DNA of 64,000 nucleotides, taken from assembly GCA_963834425.1 (NCBI GenBank), contig CAWIBR010000013.1:496001-560000 (forward strand). The letters are read 5' to 3'. Below the pieces are notes generated by a model. It worked only from the letters and a program-made list of their open reading frames with translations, made no database searches and had not been told where the DNA came from. The stretch is from CAVURS01 sp963834425 (GTDB lineage Bacteria > Actinomycetota > Actinomycetes > Actinomycetales > CAVURS01). The translations under genes and the position numbers were made by a program. Positions 54,157 through 62,044 of the stretch are shown in pieces; position 1 is the stretch's first letter; every line of letters begins with the position of its first letter.

Positions 54157-56295
54157 TCAGAGCAGCTCGACGATCCGCTCGGCCGCCCGCCGGGCCCCAT
54201 CGGTCTCGACCGGGACGTAGTCGAGGTCGCCACGCTGGCCGCGCCCGAGCTCGCGGGCCATGGCGGCGGCCAGCTCCTCCGGTCCGGTGTCGGCGTAGTC
54301 CAGCCGGGTCCCGGCGCGGTAGCGCTCGAGCCGGTGCCGCACATGGAAGTTCTGCTCGAAATGGTGTTGCAGCGGCACGTAGAGGAAGGGCCGCCGGTTT
54401 GCGGTCAGCTCCATCGTCGTGGTCAGCCCGCCTTGCACCACCGCCAGATCGCACACAGCGAGGTGCCGGTAAAGGTCGTGGACGTAACCGTGGACCTCCA
54501 ACCCCGGGTGCTGGGGCAGCCGAGCCGGGTCGATGCGCGGACCGGCGACCACGATCATCCGCAGCTGCGGCATCAACGCCTTCGCGTGCGGGTACGCCGC
54601 GATCACTCGCCGCAGCAGATCCTCGCCGACGCCCGACCCACCGACGGTGACGACGCAGACCTGCTCGTCGTCGCGGTAGCCCAGCGCGGACCGGACGGCC
54701 TCGCGGTCGGCGACGGTGGCCGGGTCGAAACCGCTGACGTAGCCGACGAAGTCGAAGTGCTCGCTGGTCCAGTCCCGGATTGCCGGCAGGTCCGGTCCGA
54801 GGCCGTCCGGCACGATGTCGTCGGGGTTGCCGACGAAGAGCGCGCGGTCGCGCAGCCGCGGGAAGCGCTCGATCTGCTCGACCATCTCCGCGTTGTAGTC
54901 AGCGGTCAGGCCCGCTTCCCGAGGACCGCCGTCCGGCATCGGCAGCCAGCCCACGAAGTCGGTCAACCAGACGTACGGCGATCGCTTGAGCTCGGGGTTC
55001 TCGTGCAGGAAGTAGTCGAGCTCCCAGGCCTCGTCGCCCACCCACGCGTCGTAGGGCTGGTCGCGGACGAGGTCGGAGAAGACCATGAAGTTGTTGACCA
55101 TGATCTCGTCCATCGCCCGGATCGAGGCGAAGGCGTGCAGGTCGTGTTCGCCGCACTCGGACTCGAAGTGCGCCGACTCGCTGGCCAGGTAGGCCGAGGC
55201 CGGGTGGACCGACTCACCTCGCCGTTCCAGCAGCTCGGTGAGCGGGTGCTGAGCCAGCCAGTCCACCTGTACGTCGGGCCGGATCTGGCGCAGCTCGTCG
55301 ACGATGGCGATGTCCCGGCGCGAGTGGCCGAGGCCGATCGGCGAGGACAGGAAGAGCAGGCGGCGCGGTCGGTCGAGTGGCCGGGTCCATCGGCGTACCA
55401 ACGGTTTTGGGGCTAGGGCGGCTACGAAGTCGCTCAGCAGATGGTTGACCACGACGGGTTCTCGCGTCTGCGGGAGGTGACCCGCGCCGGCCAGGGCGAC
55501 GAACTCCCCGCCGGTGATCTCTGCGACCGACCGGCCACGGTCGATCGGCTGGCAGCGATCACCTTCGCCGTGGATGACGAGCACCGGGCAGCCCACCCGC
55601 TGCAGGCGTTGCTCGGTCTCGGCCCGGTCGGCGACCGAGATCGGCCCGTCGTCGTTGAGCAGCATCGTCTCGGCGTCGGTCTCCATCGCCCAGCCGACCG
55701 CGTCCTCGAACTGTTTCGTCGAGTGCGGTTCGCAGAGCAGCTCGGAGAAGAAGAACTCCGCATAGCCGCGCCAGTCCTGCAGCCAGTAGTTGCGGTTCTC
55801 CTTGTCCCACCCCTCGTAGACGTCGTGCACGGCCTCGAAATCGCCGGTTCGCGTCGAGTGCGGCGGTGACAGGTGGGGCGCCCAGGTGGAGACACTGACC
55901 ACGCCGAGCACCCGGTCCGGATGGTTGGCGGCGGTGAGCAGGGCGTACCAACCGCTCGTGCAGATCCCCACGAGCACAGCGGATTCGATCCCGAGATCAT
56001 CCATCACCGCGATCGTGTCCGCGACGAACTCGGTATCGGCAAACGCTTCGACGTCGCGCGGGCGGTCCGAGCGACCGTTGCCGCGCGGGTCGATGGTCAC
56101 GACCCGCGACCGTCGCGCGAGGTAGGGCACCTGGGCCTTCCAAGCGCGAGCGTGGACCATCGGGTCGATCGGGACGAACACCACCGTGGGCCACGGTTCG
56201 CCGACGACGGGCGAGGCTGCGTCGTACGCCTCGTAGGCGATCTTGACGCCCCCACGCTCGACGAATCCGGTCTGGTCCGGGTATCTGGCGCGCAT
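54157..56295 (-). CDS. Alpha/beta hydrolase (Cys nucleophile) fused to a GT-B glycosyltransferase
   Basis: 712 residues from ATG 56295. Residues ~5-300 are an alpha/beta hydrolase: VVTIDPRGNGRSDRPRDVEA, nucleophile elbow VLVGICTSGWYALLTAANHP with Cys112 in place of the usual Ser, acid Asp246 (IHGEGDRCQP) and base His273 (LAGAGHLPQT). Residues ~310-712 are a GT-B (GT1/MurG-like) domain: RRLLFLSSPIGLGHSRRDIA (Gly-rich acceptor loop), CVVTVGGSGVGEDLLRRVIA, LEVHGYVHDLYRHLAVCDLA, VVQGGLTTTMELTANRRPFL. No stop or frameshift at the junction. Function unknown; hydrolysis and sugar transfer in one chain suggest remodelling of a glycoconjugate. Confidence 0.85.
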   Translation of the reverse strand: MRARYPDQTGFVERGGVKIAYEAYDAASPVVGEPWPTVVFVPIDPMVHARAWKAQVPYLARRSRVVTIDPRGNGRSDRPRDVEAFADTEFVADTIAVMDDLGIESAVLVGICTSGWYALLTAANHPDRVLGVVSVSTWAPHLSPPHSTRTGDFEAVHDVYEGWDKENRNYWLQDWRGYAEFFFSELLCEPHSTKQFEDAVGWAMETDAETMLLNDDGPISVADRAETEQRLQRVGCPVLVIHGEGDRCQPIDRGRSVAEITGGEFVALAGAGHLPQTREPVVVNHLLSDFVAALAPKPLVRRWTRPLDRPRRLLFLSSPIGLGHSRRDIAIVDELRQIRPDVQVDWLAQHPLTELLERRGESVHPASAYLASESAHFESECGEHDLHAFASIRAMDEIMVNNFMVFSDLVRDQPYDAWVGDEAWELDYFLHENPELKRSPYVWLTDFVGWLPMPDGGPREAGLTADYNAEMVEQIERFPRLRDRALFVGNPDDIVPDGLGPDLPAIRDWTSEHFDFVGYVSGFDPATVADREAVRSALGYRDDEQVCVVTVGGSGVGEDLLRRVIAAYPHAKALMPQLRMIVVAGPRIDPARLPQHPGLEVHGYVHDLYRHLAVCDLAVVQGGLTTTMELTANRRPFLYVPLQHHFEQNFHVRHRLERYRAGTRLDYADTGPEELAAAMARELGRGQRGDLDYVPVETDGARRAAERIVELL

Positions 56296-56460
56296 CCTGG
56301 GCTCCCAACGCTGTCGTTGCCGCTTCTCGGATGGTGCTCTGTCCCATTGCAGCCCGATCGCAATGAGTCTGCAACGCCTCCCAGCAAGGTGAATCCGGTC
56401 GGACACACGTCCGGCCCTGCGAACGTCCGGACACCGGACATCTCACCCCTGGAGGACCTG

Positions 56461-57516
56461 ATGGCCATCGACGAAGCGAAGCTGGGCGAGTTCCTTGGCA
56501 AGTTCGTGACCGACCTCGGCGCGACGGTGGCGGCGGGCGCCGTCGTCGTCGGACACCGGCTCGGGCTCTACGCAGCGCTGGCGAGCGGCCCGGCCACGCC
56601 GGCCGCCCTCGCCTCGCGCACCGACACCAACCCGCGCTACATCACCGAGTGGCTGCGCGGGCAGGCGGCGGGCGGCTACGTCGAGTACGACGCGGCCACC
56701 GACACCTACTCGATGACCGAGGAGCAGGCGTTCGTGCTGTCCGACCCGGACGGCGCGGTCTATGCCCCCGGGGCCTTCGTCCTGGCGCTGGGCGCGCTCA
56801 AGGCCGAGCCCCGGATCACCGAGCGGTTCCGTTCCGGCGAGGGCCTGGGGTGGCACGAGCAGGATGAGGACGTCTTCGTCGGCTGCGAGCAGTTCTTCCG
56901 GCCCGGCTACATCGCCAACCTGGTCCCGAGCTGGATCCCGGCGCTGGAGGGTGTCGAGACCAAGCTGCGCGAGGGTGCTCGGGTCGCCGATCTCGGTTGC
57001 GGGCTCGGCGCGTCCACGGTGCTGCTCGCCAAGGAGTACGAGAACTCGACGTTCGTGGGTTCGGACTACCACGCACGCTCGATCGAGCTGGCCGAGAAGC
57101 GAGCCAGTGACGCCGGCGTGGCGGACCGGGTCTCCTTCGAGGTCTCCTCGGCCGCGAGCTTCTCGGGCTCGGGCTACGACCTGGTCGCGACGTTCGACTG
57201 CCTGCATGACATGGGTGACCCGTTGGCGACGGCCAAGCACGTGCGCCAGGCGATCGCACCGGACGGCACCTGGCTGGTCGTGGAGCCGTTCGCCGGCGAC
57301 ACGGTCAGCGACAACCTGAACCCGGTCGGGCGGGTGTACTACAACTTCTCGACCCTGCTCTGCGTGCCGAATGCGCTGTCCCAGCACGGCGGTTACGCGC
57401 TGGGAGCGCAGGCCGGGGAGGCAGCGATCCGGCGCGTGATGACCGACGCCGGCTTCACCCGCTTCCGTCGCGCGACCGAGACGCCGTTCAACCTGGTCTA
57501 CGAGGTGCGTCCGTAG
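56461..57516 (+). CDS. SAM-dependent methyltransferase with N-terminal winged helix (Rv2258c-like)
   Basis: 351 residues from ATG 56461 (CCTGGAGGACCTG upstream). N-terminal dimerisation winged helix (~1-100: AGAVVVGHRLGLYAALASGP, NPRYITEWLRGQAAGGYVEY). Rossmann methyltransferase: motif I GARVADLGCGLGASTVLLAK, motif II FVGSDYHARSIELAEKRASD, LVATFDCLHDMGDPLATAKH, TWLVVEPFAGDTVSDNLNP. Resembles actinobacterial Rv2258c/Rv1403c-type methyltransferases of small lipophilic substrates. Divergent from the hydrolase-glycosyltransferase fusion with a 165-bp gap, so they may be co-regulated. Confidence 0.88.
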   Translation: MAIDEAKLGEFLGKFVTDLGATVAAGAVVVGHRLGLYAALASGPATPAALASRTDTNPRYITEWLRGQAAGGYVEYDAATDTYSMTEEQAFVLSDPDGAVYAPGAFVLALGALKAEPRITERFRSGEGLGWHEQDEDVFVGCEQFFRPGYIANLVPSWIPALEGVETKLREGARVADLGCGLGASTVLLAKEYENSTFVGSDYHARSIELAEKRASDAGVADRVSFEVSSAASFSGSGYDLVATFDCLHDMGDPLATAKHVRQAIAPDGTWLVVEPFAGDTVSDNLNPVGRVYYNFSTLLCVPNALSQHGGYALGAQAGEAAIRRVMTDAGFTRFRRATETPFNLVYEVRP

Positions 57517-57539
57517 TTTCACCAACGCTGTGCTCACGC

Positions 57540-57597
57540 AATGAGGCAACTCTGCCCCTCGGACCGCCCGTCTGGTCTGACGCAGAGTTGCCTCATT
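57540..57597. terminator. 16-bp hairpin after the methyltransferase gene
   Basis: AATGAGGCAACTCTGC (57540-57555) and its exact complement (57582-57597) with a 26-nt loop, directly between the methyltransferase stop and the next promoter. No T run. Confidence 0.55.
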
Positions 57598-57622
57598 TGC
57601 GGGCGAGGCGGCCAACCTGAAC

Positions 57623-57628
57623 TAGATT
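57623..57628 (+). promoter_or_regulatory. -10 box (TAGATT) of the zinc-ribbon gene
   Basis: TAGATT, 6 nt, then GTG 57635: leaderless start consistent with others in the window. Confidence 0.45.
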
Positions 57629-57634
57629 GGGGTC

Positions 57635-58204
57635 GTGACCCCCCCTGTTGATGGTTCCCCCGGTATCTGGCGCGAAGTCGACGGGGAGGCGGTCCCGATG
57701 GCGGAGGCCACCACCGCTTGGGCCGATGCGGCTCGGCCGGTGCTGATCTCGACGGCCGAGCACTACCGGGGCTACATCACCTACAACCAGCTCGCTGGCG
57801 CGGTCCAGGAGAGCTCGGGGGTCCGGACCCGGTCCCAGGTGCGCACCTGGATCGGCGCCGTGCTGCAGCTTGTCGCCGATGACTGCCACCGCCGCGGTGA
57901 GCCGACGCTGACGGCGCTGGCCGTGCACTCCGACGAGACAGTCGGCCCCGGCTACGCCTACGCGTTCGGCCTGACCGGACAGCCGGCGCCCGCGGATCTC
58001 GACCAGCAGGCGGCGGAGGACCGACTCGCCTGCTACCGCTCGTTCGCCAAGGACCTCCCCGAAGGCGGCGGCCGCTCGGCCCTGACGCCGAAGCTGATCG
58101 CGGCCCGGCGTCGCTTCGCCCGGCTCAACGAGAAGCCGGCCGCGACCTGCCCCACCTGCTTCACCCAGCTGCCCAGCAGCGGCCAGTGCGAGTACTGCGC
58201 CTGA
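57635..58204 (+). CDS. Uncharacterised protein with C-terminal zinc ribbon
   Basis: 189 residues. The N-terminal part (VLISTAEHYRGYITYNQLAG then AVQESSGVRTRSQVRTWIGA) looks like a helical DNA- or RNA-binding or nuclease-associated domain; the middle has YAYAFGLTGQPAPADLDQQA; the C-terminus ATCPTCFTQLPSSGQCEYCA is a CxxC...CxxC zinc ribbon. I do not recognise the family. Leaderless (TAGATT box). GC3 and codon use match neighbours, so it is a real gene. Possible restriction- or modification-dependent protein, but no partner is adjacent. Confidence 0.7.
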   Translation: MTPPVDGSPGIWREVDGEAVPMAEATTAWADAARPVLISTAEHYRGYITYNQLAGAVQESSGVRTRSQVRTWIGAVLQLVADDCHRRGEPTLTALAVHSDETVGPGYAYAFGLTGQPAPADLDQQAAEDRLACYRSFAKDLPEGGGRSALTPKLIAARRRFARLNEKPAATCPTCFTQLPSSGQCEYCA

Positions 58205-58308
58205 GGTTGTTGCTCGGCTCTTAACTCCGACAAAGCCGCCCAGATAGTGGCAGCGTGACCCCCGCTCTGGGTCTTGCTTCGCAGCGTCTTTGTTTTGAGG
58301 CCCCGGCG

Positions 58309-59142
58309 CTACGGCACGTAGTTGAAGTGGTCGGGGTCGGGGCCGGTGCGCTCGTCGCGGTTCAGCCCGGAGATGTCGGCCAGCTCCACGTCATCGAGCT
58401 CGAAGTCGAAGACGTCGAAGTTCTCGGCGATCCGGCTCGCCGTCACCGACTTCGGGAAGACGATGTCGCCGCGCTGCAGGTGCCACCGGATGGTGACTTG
58501 AGCCGCAGTCTTGTTGTGGTTCTTGGCGATTCGCACGATGGTCGGATCGTCCAGCACCTTGCCCTGGGCGATCGGCGACCAGGCCTCGGTGGCGATGTCG
58601 TGCTCGGCGTCGAAGGCCCGCAACGGCTCCTGCGTGAGATAGGGATGGATCTCGATCTGGTTGATCGCGGGCCCGATCTCGGTCTCGTCGTGCAGGCGGC
58701 GGATGTGGTGGGCCTGGAAGTTCGAGACGCCGATCGCCTTGGCCCGCCCGGACCGGTAGATCGCCTCCATCGCGCGCCAGGTCTCGACGAAGTCGCCGAT
58801 CTTGGGCAGCGGCCAGTGCACCAGGAACAGGTCGAGGTGCTCGAGCTGCATGACCTCCAGGGACCGGTCGAAGGCGGCCAGCGCATCGTCGTACGCGTGG
58901 AATCCGTTGTTGAGCTTGCTGGTGATGAAGACCTCGCCTCGGTCGAGGCCGGAGTCGCGGACGGCCTCGGCGACCTCCTGCTCGTTGCCGTACATCTGGG
59001 CGGTGTCGATGTGTCGGTAGCCCGCCTCGAGGGCGGTCAGCGTGGCGTCGCGGGTCTCGTCCGGCGGGATCTGGAAGACGCCGAAACCGAGCTGCGGGAT
59101 CTGGACGCCGTTGTTCAGGGTGATCATCGGGACATCAGTCAT
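58309..59142 (-). CDS. Aldo/keto reductase
   Basis: 277 residues, NADPH-dependent carbonyl reductase fold. Catalytic tetrad: Asp (AGYRHIDTAQMYGNEQEVAE, with Tyr), Lys (VFITSKLNNGFHAYDDALAA), His (LDLFLVHWPLPKIG). NADP region: GVSNFQAHHIRRL, QIEIHPYLTQEPLRAFDAEH, FPKSVTASRIAENFDVFDFE. Similar to 2,5-diketo-D-gluconate reductases; the physiological substrate is unknown. Stands alone. Confidence 0.92.
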   Translation of the reverse strand: MTDVPMITLNNGVQIPQLGFGVFQIPPDETRDATLTALEAGYRHIDTAQMYGNEQEVAEAVRDSGLDRGEVFITSKLNNGFHAYDDALAAFDRSLEVMQLEHLDLFLVHWPLPKIGDFVETWRAMEAIYRSGRAKAIGVSNFQAHHIRRLHDETEIGPAINQIEIHPYLTQEPLRAFDAEHDIATEAWSPIAQGKVLDDPTIVRIAKNHNKTAAQVTIRWHLQRGDIVFPKSVTASRIAENFDVFDFELDDVELADISGLNRDERTGPDPDHFNYVP

Positions 59143-59261
59143 GGGCCCCAGCCTGGCCTACCCGCTGGCGCCCTGCACCTGCACCCCCGGCGCGCAGGGG
59201 GAGGCCACCAGGGTGAGAATGGGAGGCATCGTCCGGTAAGCCACCCCTCCTGGAAGGCCTC

Positions 59262-59747
59262 ATGTCTCTCTACGACATCGCACTGCGCACATTGGACGGC
59301 CAGGACACGACGCTGGGCGCCTACTCGGGGCAGGCGCTGTTGCTGGTCAACGTCGCGTCCAAGTGCGGGCTGACCCCGCAGTACACCGCCCTGGAGCAGC
59401 TGCAGAAGGAGTACGGCGACCGCGGCTTCAGCGTCCTGGGCTTCCCCTGCAACCAGTTCATGGGGCAGGAGCCCGGCACCAACGAGGAGATCGCGGAGTT
59501 CTGCAGCGCGACGTACGGCGTGACCTTTCCCTTGTTCGACAAGATCGAGGTCAACGGGCCGGGCCGGCATCCGCTCTACACCGCGCTGACAGCGACCGAG
59601 GATGCCGAGGGCGAGGCCGGAGATGTCGAGTGGAACTTCGAGAAGTTCCTCGTCTCGCCGGCGGGCGATGTCGTCCAGCGGTTCCGCCCCCAGACGGTGC
59701 CCGACGACCCAGCGGTCATCTCGGCCATCGAGGCCCAGCTGCCGTAG
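59262..59747 (+). CDS. Glutathione peroxidase family protein (Cys type)
   Basis: 161 residues, ATG 59262 after GGAAGG. Peroxidatic Cys35 in VNVASKCGLTPQYTALEQLQ; the other tetrad residues are in SVLGFPCNQFMGQEPGTNEE (Gln) and DVEWNFEKFLVSPAGDVVQR (Trp, Asn). Actinobacteria generally lack glutathione, so the enzyme probably uses thioredoxin or mycothiol-linked donors. Second Cys in FPCNQF could be the resolving residue, as in plant-type GPx. Confidence 0.93.
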   Translation: MSLYDIALRTLDGQDTTLGAYSGQALLLVNVASKCGLTPQYTALEQLQKEYGDRGFSVLGFPCNQFMGQEPGTNEEIAEFCSATYGVTFPLFDKIEVNGPGRHPLYTALTATEDAEGEAGDVEWNFEKFLVSPAGDVVQRFRPQTVPDDPAVISAIEAQLP

Positions 59748-59778
59748 GGCTGGCGTACGGCTGGCGTACGGCTGGCGT
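59748..59778. repeat. Tandem repeat GGCTGGCGTAC (2.8 units)
   Basis: GGCTGGCGTAC repeated at 59748, 59759 and partly 59770, directly after the glutathione peroxidase stop. Short slippage repeat; no role visible. Confidence 0.6.
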
Positions 59779-59853
59779 GGCGATGGAGGGCGTACTGTCG
59801 GCCGGGACGGAGCCATCGGGGCTTCGGCACGGATGCGTTCCGAACGGAGCACC

Positions 59854-59985
59854 ATGGCCGACAAGTCCCCCCGGCAGCACCTGTCCAAGAAGGCCGGCTC
59901 GTCGTTGAAGGAGAAGCGAGCGGCCAAGCAGGCCAAGTCCGCCGCCAAGAACTCGATAACGACTGAGCCGGCTCGCAAGAAGTAG
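59854..59985 (+). CDS. Small Lys/Ala-rich basic protein
   Basis: 43 residues: MADKSPRQHLSKKAGSSLKE followed by KRAAKQAKSAAKNSITTEPA and RKK; ATG 59854 with GGAG upstream. Small Lys-rich proteins of this type (MADKSPRQ...SKK...) recur in actinobacteria and are annotated only as hypothetical. Highly basic and probably disordered, possibly RNA-binding or ribosome-associated. Lies between glutathione peroxidase and the acyltransferase. Confidence 0.7.
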   Translation: MADKSPRQHLSKKAGSSLKEKRAAKQAKSAAKNSITTEPARKK

Positions 59986-59999
59986 CCCGGACGGGCGGC

Positions 60000-60005
60000 T
60001 AGCGT
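60000..60005 (+). promoter_or_regulatory. -10 box (TAGCGT) of the acyltransferase gene
   Basis: TAGCGT, 6 nt, then GTG 60012: leaderless pattern. Confidence 0.4.
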
Positions 60006-60011
60006 CGGGTC

Positions 60012-60665
60012 GTGATCTACCGGGCCACCGAGCTGCTGGGGTACCCGCTGCTGCGCGGCTACTTCCGACCCGAGGTGACCGGCCGGGAGTTCGTGCCCCG
60101 GTCCGGTGCGGCCATCGTCGTGGCCAACCACCTCTCGGCCGCCGATCAGGTGCTGACGCCGATCAGTGCCGGACGACAGGTCTGCTACTTCGCCAAGGCG
60201 GAGTACTTCGACCAACCCGGCGTACGAGGACGGTTGCGCAACTGGTGGTTCCGCGAGCTCGGCCACATCCCGGTCGATCGCGACGACACCCGGGCCGCCG
60301 CCTCCACGATCGCGACCGGCACCGAGTTGCTGGCGAGTGGCCGCGTGCTCGGCATCTATCCCGAGGGCACCCGCTCCCGCGACGGACGGCTCTACAAGTT
60401 CCGCACCGGCGTGGCCCGCCTGGCGCTGCGTTCGGCCGCGCCGGTCGTGCCCGTCGGGCTGGTCGGCACCCAGGACGTCCTGCACCCGGGCGACCGGCGC
60501 TGGCATCGAGCCCGGGTCGCTGTCCACTTCGGCCGGCCGCTCGACTTCTCCGGACGGCGGGAGGACGAGCGCTCGGCCGTGGCCTTGCGCGAGATCACCG
60601 AGACCATCCGCCAGGCCGTGCAGCAACTCTCCGGCCAGGACTACGTCGACAGCTACGCGCGCTGA
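60012..60665 (+). CDS. 1-acylglycerol-3-phosphate acyltransferase (PlsC-like)
   Basis: 217 residues, GTG 60012. Acyltransferase motifs: NHX4D in AAIVVANHLSAADQVLTPIS, motif II AKAEYFDQPGVRGRLRNWWF, motif III LGIYPEGTRSRDGRLYKFRT (EGTRS), motif IV APVVPVGLVGTQDVL. Transfers a fatty acyl group to lysophosphatidic acid or a related lipid at the membrane. Convergent with the Opp operon, with about 11 bp between stops. Confidence 0.9.
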   Translation: MIYRATELLGYPLLRGYFRPEVTGREFVPRSGAAIVVANHLSAADQVLTPISAGRQVCYFAKAEYFDQPGVRGRLRNWWFRELGHIPVDRDDTRAAASTIATGTELLASGRVLGIYPEGTRSRDGRLYKFRTGVARLALRSAAPVVPVGLVGTQDVLHPGDRRWHRARVAVHFGRPLDFSGRREDERSAVALREITETIRQAVQQLSGQDYVDSYAR

Positions 60666-60676
60666 CCTTCGCTCGG

Positions 60677-62044
60677 CTATCCGTTGCGGGGTAAGGGTTT
60701 CGGTGTTTGGGCCGGCGGGTGGAACAGGTGACAGGACACCTCGACCGACGAGTCGACGACCGGGAGCAGCTGGGGGACGGCTCGCGCCGCGAAGTCCACG
60801 CGGACTCGGCCGTCCTGCTCGCGCATCGCCTTGACGCCGGTCCAGAGCGGCTCGGCCCGGTTGGCTACGCGCGCCTGCTCCAGCAGGCTCAGCTCAGCGC
60901 CGGCGCCTCCGGTCCCCGGCTGCAACAGGCCGACACCGGGCTCGGCCTCCGGTTGGTCGAAGTTGGCCTCCTCGCCCACCAGCGCGGCCTCCTCGGCGAA
61001 CTGCTGAGCCGGTACGCCGGTCCAGCGCTCCTCCAGGACCATCCGGATGTCGCGGGTCTCCCAGCCGCACGGCCCGAACGCCTCGGGGCAGCGCGGGTGG
61101 AAGGGGCAGCCGGCAGGCGGGTTGGCGGCATCGGGGACCTCGCCGCGGGGTAGGTCCCGCGTCATCCCGCGCGAGGGGTCGGGATCGGGGACCGCTCGCA
61201 GCAACGCCTTGGTGTAGGGGTGACGTGGCTGCTCGAAGATCTCGGCGGTCGGGCCGATCTCGACGATCTTGCCGAGGTACATGATCGCGATCCGGTCGCA
61301 GAAGAAGCGGGCGCTCGCCAGGTCGTGGGTGATGTAGACGTAGGACAGTCCCAGGTCGCGCTTGAGCTCCTCGAGGAGTCCGAGGATCTTGGCCCGGACG
61401 CTCATGTCCAGCATCGAGATCGGCTCGTCGGCCACGAGCAGCTCCGGGCCGAGGGCGATCGCGCGCGCGATGACCGCTCGTTGCTTCTGGCCGCCGGACA
61501 GCTCGGCGGGGTACTTCGTCGAGAAGCGCCGCGCCGGCGCCAGTCCCACTCGCTCCAGCGCGGCGTCCACGGCCCGGTCCCGGTCACTGCGGCCGCCCGC
61601 ACCCCGCTTGGTGTCGTGCAGGTTGTGGATCCGCAGGGCATCGGCGATCGCCTTGCCGACGGTCATCGACGGGTTCAGCGAGGCGTGCGGGTCCTGGAAG
61701 ACCATCTGCAGCTTGCGGCGCAGCGGGCGCATCGACGACTCGGACCGGCCGACCAGCTCCTGCCCCCGGTAGGTGATGCTGCCGCTGGTGGGCCGGACCA
61801 GCCCGAGCAGCGCTCGGCCCAGGGTCGACTTGCCCGAGCCGGACTCACCGACCAGACCGAGGACCTCACCCTCGCCGAGGTCGAAGCTGATCCCGTCGAC
61901 CGCGCGGACCGATCCGGCCGAGCCGCCCACCAGTCGGGCCAGGGCGTTGCTGCGCAAGGCGAAGTGCACGTTGAGGTCGCGCACCGAGACGATCGGTGTC
62001 GTCGTCGTGCTCGTGGAGGTGGTCACCTCAGGCTTCGTCGGCAA
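60677..62044 (-). CDS. oppF: Dipeptide/oligopeptide ABC transporter ATP-binding protein (OppF type)
   Basis: 455 residues. Walker A GLVGESGSGKSTLGRALLGL, Q-loop LQMVFQDPHASLNPSMTVGK, signature YPAELSGGQKQRAVIARAI, Walker B LLVADEPISMLDMSVRAKIL (Ser where many have Ala/Gly, still an acidic E), H-loop VYITHDLASARFF. C-terminal oligo-HPY domain with PFHPRCPEAFGPCGWETRDI. The extra ~110 C-terminal residues (VGLLQPGTGGAGAELSLLEQ onward) are longer than usual. Partner of the upstream ATPase, overlapping it by 17 bp. Confidence 0.92.
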   Translation of the reverse strand: MPTKPEVTTSTSTTTTPIVSVRDLNVHFALRSNALARLVGGSAGSVRAVDGISFDLGEGEVLGLVGESGSGKSTLGRALLGLVRPTSGSITYRGQELVGRSESSMRPLRRKLQMVFQDPHASLNPSMTVGKAIADALRIHNLHDTKRGAGGRSDRDRAVDAALERVGLAPARRFSTKYPAELSGGQKQRAVIARAIALGPELLVADEPISMLDMSVRAKILGLLEELKRDLGLSYVYITHDLASARFFCDRIAIMYLGKIVEIGPTAEIFEQPRHPYTKALLRAVPDPDPSRGMTRDLPRGEVPDAANPPAGCPFHPRCPEAFGPCGWETRDIRMVLEERWTGVPAQQFAEEAALVGEEANFDQPEAEPGVGLLQPGTGGAGAELSLLEQARVANRAEPLWTGVKAMREQDGRVRVDFAARAVPQLLPVVDSSVEVSCHLFHPPAQTPKPLPRNG

